A DNA stretch of 64,000 bases from Halostella limicola (GTDB taxonomy: Archaea; Halobacteriota; Halobacteria; Halobacteriales; Natronoarchaeaceae), in NCBI RefSeq assembly GCF_003675875.1, contig NZ_RCDI01000001.1, forward strand, positions 558,001 to 622,000. The letters are read 5' to 3'. Under the pieces are notes generated by a model. It was not told the origin of the DNA, searched no databases, and saw only the letters and a list, made by a program, of their open reading frames with translations. Positions 44,486-53,508 of this stretch are shown one piece after another (the first letter of the stretch is position 1; each line of letters begins with the position of its first letter). The position numbers were made by a program, and so were the translations under genes.

Positions 44486-44573
44486 ATTTGATTCCTATTG
44501 ATGGAATACCGGCGACTGTCGTAATATTTCTATGGACGTTAAAATCCAACCCGCTATTCAAGGAGATCCTGAA

Positions 44574-45509
44574 TTAGGTGAGCTTCCCTCTGTGCTTGTC
44601 CCCTAACACTAACTGTGAATAAACTACCTTTCCAAGGTCTCGCCCAGGCCGGCCAAACAGGGACGCGAATAGGAACCCAACGAAGGAGAGAGGCCATCCG
44701 GGAACCACGTAGCAAGCTTGCATCGCTCGTTGTATCGCATGAAGTGACATAACCTGATTATTTAGGGTCAACTCGGCGTCAAGCAGATAAGTATGTGCAA
44801 GTGCCGTACGCCGAACCGAATCTGGGAATTGTTTGTACAGTTGTGCGTATTGCTCCAAGAGTTTTAGCCGTCCGTCGATGTTTTCCTCCGACCCACCGAG
44901 CGACTCTTCTGAGTGGCCCTTTCGTACGAGGGGATCGTCTACGAATTCAAAATAAGACCGTTTCGCTAATTCAATTTTCATACCCATATCGTCTGCACCG
45001 TGGAGGTTTTCGAACGGAAGAATGTCTTCCAACACGTCTGCATCGATCAACATCGTCGACGGACTACTGGGCGTCATTTGGAACATTAAGGCATATTTCA
45101 GGACGTCCCCACTCACGTCCGGATCTGGTAAAACAGGATGATCGTTTTCCCACTGGATTCCAGAATAAACCACCCCGACTTCGTTACTTTCCTCCGCAAC
45201 GGGTACTTGCTTCTCAATCTTCACCGGAACAAGGCGATCATCGTCATCAAGGAAGTTCACATACTCCCCTTTCGCCTTTTTCGCTCCAAGACTCCGTGCA
45301 GCGTGAGCCCCACGGTCCTCTTTTGGACAGATGTATTCGACACCCATCTCTTTGGCGACAGATTCAGCATTACGCTCCTCTTCCGAACCATCAACAACAA
45401 TGATTTCTACTGGATTATACGTCTGTGATTGTGCGCTCTTTATTGCCTCCCTTAGCCGATCATTCCGGTAGTAAGTCGGAATCACAACCGAGACGAGTGA
45501 ATTTGACAC
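44574..45509 (-). CDS. family GT2 glycosyltransferase
   Basis: A 311-aa GT-A-fold protein from a GTG at 45509. SNSLVSVVIPTYYRNDRL begins the nucleotide-binding strand. EIIVVDGSEEE and NFLDDDDRLVPVKIEKQ give the acidic triad (Asp-x-Asp type) for metal and donor binding. HGADDMGMKIEL contains the probable catalytic acidic residue. It closely resembles the partial GT2 at 63592-64000 (both with IPTYYRND, a DDDRL site and RG..AAR). AT-rich. It transfers a sugar in surface glycan synthesis; specificity unknown. Confidence 0.85.
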   Translation of the reverse strand: MSNSLVSVVIPTYYRNDRLREAIKSAQSQTYNPVEIIVVDGSEEERNAESVAKEMGVEYICPKEDRGAHAARSLGAKKAKGEYVNFLDDDDRLVPVKIEKQVPVAEESNEVGVVYSGIQWENDHPVLPDPDVSGDVLKYALMFQMTPSSPSTMLIDADVLEDILPFENLHGADDMGMKIELAKRSYFEFVDDPLVRKGHSEESLGGSEENIDGRLKLLEQYAQLYKQFPDSVRRTALAHTYLLDAELTLNNQVMSLHAIQRAMQACYVVPGWPLSFVGFLFASLFGRPGRDLGKVVYSQLVLGDKHRGKLT

Positions 45510-45685
45510 TTCTCTTCCTCCGTCAATTCCTACATTGTGTGGTCGAATGCTATAAAAGGAAAGGGGTATAAGTTAATTATGTGTTACAAAAATTACCTGA
45601 GGTGAAAGCCCTAAATATAATTATTATTTATTCACACATTACTTATTAATAATAAATAATATAGCAATTTGTATTATATTTCCCG

Positions 45686-48640
45686 TCATCTCTGATCTTC
45701 TCTTCGGTTGTAGACAAGATACCCTATACATGTAACCAATGCAATAGCTGAGATAATAATCCCCTGGTAAAACCACCGTTGCGGCCGATATCGAATGATC
45801 ACTGTATGTTCTCCCGTTTCGTTGATGTGGAAACCGTTGACCGCCGAGAAAAGCGGAACAGGGCCGTATCGTTCTGTCCCATTTGAGGACCGTACTTCGG
45901 CGATCCAGAGGGGGCCGTAATCTTCGGCGAATGAGAGCGTGTATGGCTCGCTCGCATTGACCTGAACTCTGTATTTCGTCGAACTACCCCGTTCGAAGGA
46001 TTCGACCTGCGCATTCGTTTCCTCATGGGAGAGGGTTTCGGACAGCGTCTCGTTCTCCTGAGACATGTAAAGCCAAACGGTATCGAGAGAGCTACGTCCG
46101 TGCGAGATAACACTGATGTTGTGCTGACCGACAGAGAGATCGACTGACTCGAGATGTGTGAGTCGCAGGTCGTCGCTTTCGACCCTGTACGTGCGATTAT
46201 CGACCCGGACGGTGAAGTTACCGGCACCGCGTATGGCGGGTCGATAGGAACCGTCCACCTGGGTTTCTATCGTAGTATACGCTCGACTACCGTTCCTCAT
46301 TTCGACGAGCGTGCCGTTGGTGGCATTACTTCCTTGCTCATTTCGAGGAGAATCAATATAGAGATCCGAATTGGCTTCGAGCAAGTGGATCAACGTCTTG
46401 TTCGCCAGTGTTCGCTCCCGCGTTCTGTGTACCTCTTCGTATCGCTCCTCGCTCAGTACTGAGAACGCGGGAATCGCGTTCTCTCCGTTCACGTTCTCGA
46501 GCGTCAACGTGTGGCGACCTTCCTCGAGTTCGAACGTCCCCACTTCGTTCTCCACGAACCGATTCAGTCGGTCTTCTGTGTCCAGAGTCACCGACTGGCC
46601 ATCCACGAGTACTCGAACTGCACCACCTTCTCGCCCCTCAAAATACCTAGCGAGCAGTTTGTAACTTCCATTCTCGTCGACGCGGAACGGGATGTCCATT
46701 GAGCCGTTCGCCGTTGTAACGACCATACTCTGGCCGGATTGTAGTCTCGCCAACTGATCTGTGTTCAGGTTGTTCACGACATATCGAGACGAGAGAGTCG
46801 TCCGCGCCCATCCAGAGTTCGGATCTGCGTTATACGTGTATTCCGATGGGTGAATGACGTCTCCCCCGTCGAATGCCCCGTCTCTCACTGAGGAGACGAT
46901 CTGATACTCCACAGTAGAAGCCCGCTGGCCCGTGACGATACTTGTGTTCTCGAGTCCGACAGACCGTTGAATAGGGAAGCTATCGGCCAGATCTCCCGAA
47001 ATAACGACATCTGGAATATAGGCAGTTCGTCGTGCATTCCGTATTCTGGTCACTTCTCTTTGACGTTGACCGCCATAGTCGATCAAATATCGCACCGATA
47101 TCTGGCGTAAAATCGCATTTCGGGTAGTAGTATCGTTGCCATCAGTAGCGATAGCCAAGCTATCTCTAAATGAATCCCTTCCGACCGTCCTCATCGGTAG
47201 GCCGTATTGTGGTTCCCGAGGTATGGCGAACACGGCGTGTTCTCCGAGGTTGTTTTGGATATCTCGGTACGTCTGGTGCTCATCTTCTGGGAGTGGACGA
47301 GTAGTAAACCCCGATCGAACTCCATCCCTCATGTCCGTAGTGAAAAGTAGCCAGGAGTTGGTGGCCGCGGACACGACTAAGAGTCCAATCAGGGCGAATC
47401 CGATTACCTTCGAATAGCGACGACTGGACGAAACCAGTCCCCCCACGGCCATTGATGCCAATAACACCAGCGGGAAACTCGCTGGCAGAAGCCACTTGAA
47501 AGCAGTTCGGAATGCCGTACCGAAGGGGGCGTTGAAGACGAAGAAATCGTACATTTCTCGAACGACTTCAAGCGAGGAGGTTGGAGCCGTCGCAACGAAG
47601 ATCAGAATCACGTAAAGAACGGCGACAGGGAGCGCGCGTTTCCGATGATGGAATAACGAACCCAGGGCGACGATAGGAAGAACTAGTCCGCTCGCGAACC
47701 ACAGTCTTCGCCACGGCATCGTGTTTGGTGTAAACCCCTCTCGAAGTGGTGGCCACCAATCGGCGTGAAATCTCAACGCGTTTACCCACGTGGAGTCGCC
47801 ATTCAACATGTCAATTAGATGCCTCGTGGGAGGGTTTTGTTTCGTTAGGGGGTTCACTGCGGTCCAGCCATCAGGATGGAAGAGAGGCACGAGCCAGAAC
47901 GCACTGAGAGCTAGGAAAGAAACACCAGCTACACCGATGACCTTCAGCGAATGAAGTAACTGTTCGTTCGAACGATCTCCAACGAGTGAGAGTACTCCGA
48001 AGAGAACTCCGATAGAGAGGAAACTCCAAACTGGCCACCTCGGGTCTCCCGAGGTGGCCGTTACGGCCATTCCTAACAGAATCCCGTATTTCAGTGGGTC
48101 CTGTTGCGAAGACTCGTAAGCCGAGTAAATCGTGTAAATCACCAGCGGAAAGACGGCATACCCCATCAAGAGAAATATCTGGCTTGCTTGGAACACGTTT
48201 ATCGGATTCAACAGGTAAAGGAGACCACCCATCACCCCTAGCCGGAGAGCGGTAGTCTGATCCACCTCGTTTTTGACGAACCAGTACACCACGATCCCCC
48301 CGATAGTCCCGATAAGGGTATACACGGTCAGGAAGAGTATCCGTTGCAGGAGTGCCGGAGAGCCCGGAAGTGACCACAGGAATGCGAAATGCGGAATGTG
48401 ATTTGGGAGCTGGTGTAGTGTCGTAGTGTACTCATGGCTCTGGGAGCGAAAGTAGGGCCATACCAGATCGCCGGAGTTGACTACGCCCGATGAGAACAGG
48501 AAATCCTTGAATATGAGGACAGTTACGAGATACGAAACACCGGCTATGATCCCGTATGCCTTGAGGTTCGAATAGTTCAGTTTCTCCTCGGTAGAGTCCC
48601 TGAGATCCGAATAGTTTAGCCTCTCGACCGTATCCCTCAT
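45686..48640 (-). CDS. giant polytopic membrane protein with extracellular carbohydrate-binding-like region
   Basis: A 984-aa protein. Residues about 28-440 form about 12-14 membrane helices, from AYGIIAGVSYLVTVLIF to LVVSAATNSWLLF. A large extracellular part of about 500 residues follows, with beta-rich domains such as DENGSYKLLARYFEGREGGA and LEEGRHTLTLENVNGENA that look like carbohydrate-binding jelly rolls. It ends in one C-terminal helix and a basic tail (CIGYLVYNRREDQR). This layout resembles GT-C/YfhO-type glycosyltransferases or oligosaccharyltransferases. The very N-terminus contains a 13-residue tandem duplication (LNYSDLRDST.., LNYSNLKAYG). It is likely to add or transfer sugars on the outer face. 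Confidence 0.75.
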   Translation of the reverse strand: MRDTVERLNYSDLRDSTEEKLNYSNLKAYGIIAGVSYLVTVLIFKDFLFSSGVVNSGDLVWPYFRSQSHEYTTTLHQLPNHIPHFAFLWSLPGSPALLQRILFLTVYTLIGTIGGIVVYWFVKNEVDQTTALRLGVMGGLLYLLNPINVFQASQIFLLMGYAVFPLVIYTIYSAYESSQQDPLKYGILLGMAVTATSGDPRWPVWSFLSIGVLFGVLSLVGDRSNEQLLHSLKVIGVAGVSFLALSAFWLVPLFHPDGWTAVNPLTKQNPPTRHLIDMLNGDSTWVNALRFHADWWPPLREGFTPNTMPWRRLWFASGLVLPIVALGSLFHHRKRALPVAVLYVILIFVATAPTSSLEVVREMYDFFVFNAPFGTAFRTAFKWLLPASFPLVLLASMAVGGLVSSSRRYSKVIGFALIGLLVVSAATNSWLLFTTDMRDGVRSGFTTRPLPEDEHQTYRDIQNNLGEHAVFAIPREPQYGLPMRTVGRDSFRDSLAIATDGNDTTTRNAILRQISVRYLIDYGGQRQREVTRIRNARRTAYIPDVVISGDLADSFPIQRSVGLENTSIVTGQRASTVEYQIVSSVRDGAFDGGDVIHPSEYTYNADPNSGWARTTLSSRYVVNNLNTDQLARLQSGQSMVVTTANGSMDIPFRVDENGSYKLLARYFEGREGGAVRVLVDGQSVTLDTEDRLNRFVENEVGTFELEEGRHTLTLENVNGENAIPAFSVLSEERYEEVHRTRERTLANKTLIHLLEANSDLYIDSPRNEQGSNATNGTLVEMRNGSRAYTTIETQVDGSYRPAIRGAGNFTVRVDNRTYRVESDDLRLTHLESVDLSVGQHNISVISHGRSSLDTVWLYMSQENETLSETLSHEETNAQVESFERGSSTKYRVQVNASEPYTLSFAEDYGPLWIAEVRSSNGTERYGPVPLFSAVNGFHINETGEHTVIIRYRPQRWFYQGIIISAIALVTCIGYLVYNRREDQR

Positions 48641-48803
48641 GAGGTTCCGTTGGGATACGATGATAGGGGAAATAAGTGTATCTGAGATACACAGAATTCA
48701 ATACAAAAAATACACCAGAGCCCGACTTCGGTCACTCCACCACAGTTAACAGGATCGAAAGCAACGCCGGCCTATAGTATAGTGACTTTTGATCACCGTC
48801 GGT

Positions 48804-49457
48804 TCAGCCATTACCTGGTTTCCGCGCGATCAGTATAATCGCACCTCCGAGTCCGGAACGGCACAGAGAAAGCCAGTCCGGTAGCGGACGAAACGGAGTA
48901 GCACAGCCCACGACTTCGAACCCCGTACGCTCTGTGAGAAATCTCAGCGAGTACGGGGTGAACATGTACTTATGAGTTTCGTCTTTATCCCCGAACCAAG
49001 TAGTCCTATTCAGGAATCGCCCGATTGCATTCGCGTTCGGGCAGTGGATAGCCACCACCCCGTTCGGACGAAGAACACGATATAACTCCTGCAGCGTCCG
49101 ATATGGACTCTCAACATGCTCGATGATATCGAACATGGAGACGATATCGAACGATTCGTCTCGGATTCCGAGCGACCCGTCTACGTCCATCCTTGCTACG
49201 TCTCCCTTGGTCGATTCGTTCGCAGCACGGATCGCCACGCTGGAAATATCCACGCCGACCGTTGCCCATCCCTCCTGTTCAAACAGTCGCTGTAGGTAAC
49301 CGAACCCACAACCGCAATCTAATACACGGGGAGATTCGAACTGCGAATGTTTTTTGATGTACTCAATGAACGTCTGGTTCGCATCTTTCATCGATTCGAA
49401 CGAGTACCCCTGCTCCTCTCGTTGCCACGTCCAGTACGAATTACCGTAATCTGACAT
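48804..49457 (-). CDS. class I SAM-dependent methyltransferase
   Basis: A 217-aa protein of the Methyltransf_11/UbiE-like type. Motif I is VLDCGCGFGYLQRLFEQEG, the acidic ribose-binding residue is in VGVDISSV, and FDIVSMFDIIEHVE is motif II. LYRVLRPNGVVAIHCPN is the post-II motif. Members in glycan loci methylate sugars or carriers. It starts 6 nt after the GT4 gene stop and is part of the minus-strand glycan run. Confidence 0.88.
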   Translation of the reverse strand: MSDYGNSYWTWQREEQGYSFESMKDANQTFIEYIKKHSQFESPRVLDCGCGFGYLQRLFEQEGWATVGVDISSVAIRAANESTKGDVARMDVDGSLGIRDESFDIVSMFDIIEHVESPYRTLQELYRVLRPNGVVAIHCPNANAIGRFLNRTTWFGDKDETHKYMFTPYSLRFLTERTGFEVVGCATPFRPLPDWLSLCRSGLGGAIILIARKPGNG

Positions 49458-49463
49458 TTTGTT

Positions 49464-50678
49464 CTACGGAAGCTTCGAAGTCCCACCACAGATTTTGAGA
49501 AGCTCACGCAGGTCGTCTTCGATCGACTGAGGCGTATAGCGTTGCGCGATGAACGCTCGATTGCCGTTCTCGTAGTCGTCGAACAACTCCTCAAAGTCTG
49601 GCAGCTGTTCTGTAAACGTTTCCTGAGTGACCACCTCTACTCCTGATAAACTATCGATAGGAAGGCTTTCAGCTCCTTTCTCCGTCGTGAGGACCGGATT
49701 GTCGTACACCATGTATTCGAGAACCTTCGTCTTCGTTCCCGCACCGACTCGAAGCGGGGCAATACTCACGTCACTCAGTTCCATATACGGACCGAGGTCG
49801 TCTACATACCCCGTGAATATCACGTTATCGGGCGTTTCGTTCCACTCGGTACCGCCTTCTCCGATCACCAAGAAAACGATCTCATGGTTTGCAGCGCTTG
49901 CGCACGGGGCGAGCTCCTCAACGAGAAACTGAACGGCGTCACGATTTTGTACCGATCCCAGCGCCCCGACGAACGTGGCGACACGTTTTCCCTCTAGGTC
50001 GAGACGATCTCTGAGAGACCTGAGTTTGCCTGTATCGGTCTCCAGATCGGGCAGTTCCACCACGTTGGGAATCACGTGGACGTTCGAAGAGTTCACACCG
50101 TAGTCGTTGACGACGAATTGCGCTTCCTGGTTGGAGACAGCGATGACTGCATCGCTTGCTTTCGTTCCGAAGCGTTCCAGAACATCCCATAAAACGCGAC
50201 GGAGAAGATACGCAATGAAGTTTCGATCTCTGAATCCGTCGGCCAAGCGCTTGTTGATACAGTGTGTATCGAGGACGGTCGTTACGCCGGCCAGTTTCGA
50301 GACGATGATCCCGGCAGGGATCAGAGCGCCCCCGACGAGTACGATATCACACTCTGCTAGCTTCGATCGTATCTTCCAGAGGGCGGCGATCGATTCAAGC
50401 TGGAACGTGATGGCTTCGAAGACGTCGAAGGTAAGATACTCCTCTAGAAAACCTGCTCCCTCGTCTTTTTGGCCAGTATCGGTATTAAGTGCTACCGTCG
50501 TGTAGTTTTCCGAAACCTGATCGCGTTCGCTCGGTTCTTGGAGTTCAAACACGAACACGTCCTTACATATTTCTCCCAATTGTTCTGCGATATGGTGTGT
50601 ACGGACGTGATAGCCCGTCGACCGACTCGCTACTGGACCGAAGGCGATAATTCCGACCGTAGCCTGGTCTTCCCTCAT
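49464..50678 (-). CDS. family GT4 glycosyltransferase
   Basis: A 404-aa protein. Its first domain ends with the HVIPNVVELPDLE linker. The second Rossmann domain starts KRVATFVGALGSVQNRDAVQ. The donor site is GAGTKTKVLEYMVYDNPVL, where Lys/Glu replace the usual Glu-x7-Glu spacing but keep the Glu before the PVLTT segment. It starts 6 nt after the GT2 gene stop. Adds a sugar in glycan assembly; specificity unknown. Confidence 0.85.
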   Translation of the reverse strand: MREDQATVGIIAFGPVASRSTGYHVRTHHIAEQLGEICKDVFVFELQEPSERDQVSENYTTVALNTDTGQKDEGAGFLEEYLTFDVFEAITFQLESIAALWKIRSKLAECDIVLVGGALIPAGIIVSKLAGVTTVLDTHCINKRLADGFRDRNFIAYLLRRVLWDVLERFGTKASDAVIAVSNQEAQFVVNDYGVNSSNVHVIPNVVELPDLETDTGKLRSLRDRLDLEGKRVATFVGALGSVQNRDAVQFLVEELAPCASAANHEIVFLVIGEGGTEWNETPDNVIFTGYVDDLGPYMELSDVSIAPLRVGAGTKTKVLEYMVYDNPVLTTEKGAESLPIDSLSGVEVVTQETFTEQLPDFEELFDDYENGNRAFIAQRYTPQSIEDDLRELLKICGGTSKLP

Positions 50679-50684
50679 TCCTCT

Positions 50685-51524
50685 TCACTCCTGTCCGTCA
50701 TTTACGGCGTTCGCTACTAGCATACCCGTTCCGGCGGCAGCGTACTCCAGTGTCTTCAATCCGAGTACGCCAATAGCGAGACGCGGGTTCCTGTAGAAGC
50801 GATGCTCAGCGAGAAACGTTGCGTACCGGGAGAGCGGATTCACCTGTTCGCCGGCCCGATCGTCGTACTTGCGAACATAATGGTGTGCCGTCTTCCCGTA
50901 GCGATACTTCTTCCCGAGCCAGTCTGGTAGGCGAACCCCGTCCTCATGATGGAGTATCGCGGCATCGTCGACGCGGTACGTCGTATCCAGTCCGGTCTCT
51001 CGTTCAATCCGTTGTGGAAGCGTGCTATCCTCGAAGAAGGTCACGTTTTCGTCGTAGCCACCGACGTGACGCACTGCGTCCATCGGGAAGAACCGTGCTG
51101 ACTCGACGGCAGTACTCTTGTAGAAGCTCCGCTCGAAATCGCGGACTCGAGCCCAGTAGGAATCTCCCATACTCCGTTCCGGAACGACGATACCGCCCAC
51201 TCCGTCTTCGGCCACGTATGTTTCGATGCATTGCTCGACGACGTCTCTCTCTAACTCCATGTCGGCGTCTACCGAAAGGAGGAACGTCCCCGACGCACGG
51301 TCGATACCGACGTTTCGAGCTTCGCTTAACTCAGCGTCGGATCGGACCACCGTCGCATCGTGTTCCTTCGCAATGTCCGCCGTGTCGTCGTCGCTGTACG
51401 CGTCAACGACGATTGTCTCGACACGGTCGTACGTCTGGGTCTCAATCGATCTGAGACAGCGGTCGAGGTGGTCGGCGGCATTGTACGTCGGGATCACGAT
51501 CGAGACGAGCGACTCGTCGTTCAC
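50685..51524 (-). CDS. family GT2 glycosyltransferase
   Basis: A 279-aa protein from a GTG at 51524, which overlaps the GT4 stop (GTGA); the longer frame upstream is inside that gene. VSIVIPTYNAADHLDRCL, ETIVVDAYSDDDT and LLSVDADMELE give the GT-A nucleotide and metal sites. FFEDSTLPQRIERE carries the acidic catalytic candidate. A C-terminal hydrophobic segment (TLEYAAAGTGMLVANAV) may associate with the membrane. It lies in the coupled minus-strand run. Confidence 0.85.
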   Translation of the reverse strand: MNDESLVSIVIPTYNAADHLDRCLRSIETQTYDRVETIVVDAYSDDDTADIAKEHDATVVRSDAELSEARNVGIDRASGTFLLSVDADMELERDVVEQCIETYVAEDGVGGIVVPERSMGDSYWARVRDFERSFYKSTAVESARFFPMDAVRHVGGYDENVTFFEDSTLPQRIERETGLDTTYRVDDAAILHHEDGVRLPDWLGKKYRYGKTAHHYVRKYDDRAGEQVNPLSRYATFLAEHRFYRNPRLAIGVLGLKTLEYAAAGTGMLVANAVNDGQE

Positions 51525-52588
51525 CGTACTACCTCCCTCAGCTGGTGCTCTACTTTGTCGGTGGTCGCCTCCCAATCGTACTCCCGGGCGTTTTCGAGGG
51601 CGTTCTTAGCGTAGGTGTCGTAATCGTCGAATAGGGATATCGCCGACGCGGCGAGTGATCCCGGGTCGGATGCCGACAGGAGTCCGGTCCTGCCGTCCAC
51701 GATCGAATCGCGGAGTCCTGGCACGTCGTACCCGACGGCGGGCGTCCCCATCGCGGCCGCCTCCGTGACTACCAGCCCCCATCCTTCACGAACGCTCGGA
51801 ACGAGCAATGCATGACTCCGTTTCATCATCTCTAGTTTCTCCGCTTCTGGGGCGTATCCGTGGATAGTCACGCCCTCATCGGCCTCCTGCCGGAGGTCAT
51901 CAAGCAACTCTCCGTCGCCGACCATGTGCAACTTCGCATCGGAGAATCGACGTTTAATGTACTCGAACGCCTTGACCGCGTGGTCCGGCCGCTTCGCCGA
52001 GTTCATCCGTCCGACGAACGAGAACGTCGGCACGTCCGCCTTCTCAGGCAGTTCGTCAACCGGCTCGAAGCTGAGCCCCTGCGGGACGACGGTCACGTCC
52101 TCGAAGTGGATGTTCACCAGGTCTTGCTTCGTCGATTCCGAGACCGTCAACGTCGGCACGTCGGTGTAGCGCCGCAGCCATCGGTCTTCGAGCCAGTGGT
52201 AACCGAGTCGGTCAACGGGAAACGACGTCTCGTAGAACCAGATCTCACGAGCGAGTTGGTGGATCAGCGCCACAACTGGCTCGTCGACGTACTTCGGGGT
52301 CATGAACGGGCGGGTGTTGATCTCGTCGACGACCACGTCGAACTCGCCGCGGAAACGCCGGCGATAGTACTTTTTCGCCTTCCGATAAACAGTGAGCCTG
52401 CCACCCGACCGGACAACATTGACGCCGTCCATGACTTCCTCACGGTCACAGCCGTCGAACGCCGACGTGAACAGCGTCGGTTCGTGTCCGCGTTCCGCGA
52501 GGCGTTTTAACAGTTCGTGGGTGAATATTTCCGCCCCTCCAGCGTTTGGATTCTCAATATCGCGCCAGTTCATGACGAGTACCCTCAT
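51521..52588 (-). CDS. family GT4 glycosyltransferase
   Basis: A 355-aa protein. The N-terminus MRVLVMNWRDIENPNAGGAE contains the Gly-Gly-Ala-Glu loop typical of GT4 donors' first domain. FSFVGRMNSAKRPDHAV starts the second domain. The EX7E motif is REGWGLVVTEAAAMGTPAVG. Junctions on both sides are 4-nt overlaps (ATGA at its start, GTGA at its end). It transfers a sugar from a nucleotide donor; acceptor unknown. Confidence 0.9.
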   Translation of the reverse strand: MRVLVMNWRDIENPNAGGAEIFTHELLKRLAERGHEPTLFTSAFDGCDREEVMDGVNVVRSGGRLTVYRKAKKYYRRRFRGEFDVVVDEINTRPFMTPKYVDEPVVALIHQLAREIWFYETSFPVDRLGYHWLEDRWLRRYTDVPTLTVSESTKQDLVNIHFEDVTVVPQGLSFEPVDELPEKADVPTFSFVGRMNSAKRPDHAVKAFEYIKRRFSDAKLHMVGDGELLDDLRQEADEGVTIHGYAPEAEKLEMMKRSHALLVPSVREGWGLVVTEAAAMGTPAVGYDVPGLRDSIVDGRTGLLSASDPGSLAASAISLFDDYDTYAKNALENAREYDWEATTDKVEHQLREVVR

Positions 52589-53508
52589 CGATGTCCCTCT
52601 CGATACGTGGGTACCCGTCTTTGAACGTAGCTGATTCCATGGTCGAGTTTCTCAGAGAACTGTCGTCGTTTCAATCGGCAGAATACGGCCAGCGTGTCTA
52701 ATCCGATCCGGCAGACCTCACTCCAGTCGATACTCGAGTCGCCATCGAAATCGAGCGAGACGGGCGCCTCGGCTATCGTGTACCCGCGCCGATGCAGCAG
52801 CGCCAAGAGTTCCACATCGAAGGCATAGCGTTCTTCGCGCAACAACGGCATCACATCATCGACCGCCTCTCTCGTGAGCAGTTTCATCCCGACCTGAGTA
52901 TCTGTTACATGAAGCCCGAACAGCGCCCGAATCAGTGCCGAGTATCCGGTGCTGAGAACGCGACGCTTGAGCGGATACGATACGTCCGACTCCGGATGAC
53001 GCTTCGATCCGATTACGACGTCCGCTCCTGTCACCTCTGCCCGCTCAACGAAGGCCGCTGTTCGTTTCGGCATGAGGTCGCCGTCCGCATCCATGAACAA
53101 GACGTACCGGCCCGTCGCCGTCAGACAGCCATCACGCACTGCGTGTCCCTTTCCGTGGTTCTCGTCGTTTCGGACGATCCGAACGGACGGGACATCGTCC
53201 ATCACCTCATAGACGGCCTCGCGCGTAGCATCGTCGCTACCGTCGTCAATGACGATGATCTCGTAGTCCTCACAGACCTTAGCGGCGAACGTGTCGACGG
53301 TGGAAAGGGTCGACTTGATCGAACGCGCTTCGTTGTAGGCCGGGAGTACTACGCTCAGAAAGGGCGGCTGCTGGACAGTGTTCGGCTCGTCCGATAGCTC
53401 GTTTGCTCTACCGACTCCTGGGACGGAGGTGAAACGGTCATCCGATGAGTGGAGTTGTGGCGACGCCGGTGAGGTCCTTTGTGATGACCGATGTTCACGA
53501 TTACTCAT
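52585..53508 (-). CDS. GT2 polyprenyl-phosphate sugar synthase-like (dolichol-P type)
   Basis: A 307-aa protein from the ATG at 53508, overlapping the flippase stop (ATGA). A disordered N-terminus of about 45 residues precedes FLSVVLPAYNEARSIKSTL. The Dpm1-like motifs are IIVIDDGSDD, NHGKGHAVRDG and FMDADGDLMP (Asp-x-Asp). RVLSTGYSALIRALFGLHVTDTQ fits the interface helices of DPM1/GtrB-like enzymes. These attach a sugar to a polyprenyl phosphate carrier, used outside by GT-C enzymes. No membrane helices follow. Confidence 0.85.
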   Translation of the reverse strand: MSNREHRSSQRTSPASPQLHSSDDRFTSVPGVGRANELSDEPNTVQQPPFLSVVLPAYNEARSIKSTLSTVDTFAAKVCEDYEIIVIDDGSDDATREAVYEVMDDVPSVRIVRNDENHGKGHAVRDGCLTATGRYVLFMDADGDLMPKRTAAFVERAEVTGADVVIGSKRHPESDVSYPLKRRVLSTGYSALIRALFGLHVTDTQVGMKLLTREAVDDVMPLLREERYAFDVELLALLHRRGYTIAEAPVSLDFDGDSSIDWSEVCRIGLDTLAVFCRLKRRQFSEKLDHGISYVQRRVPTYREGHR

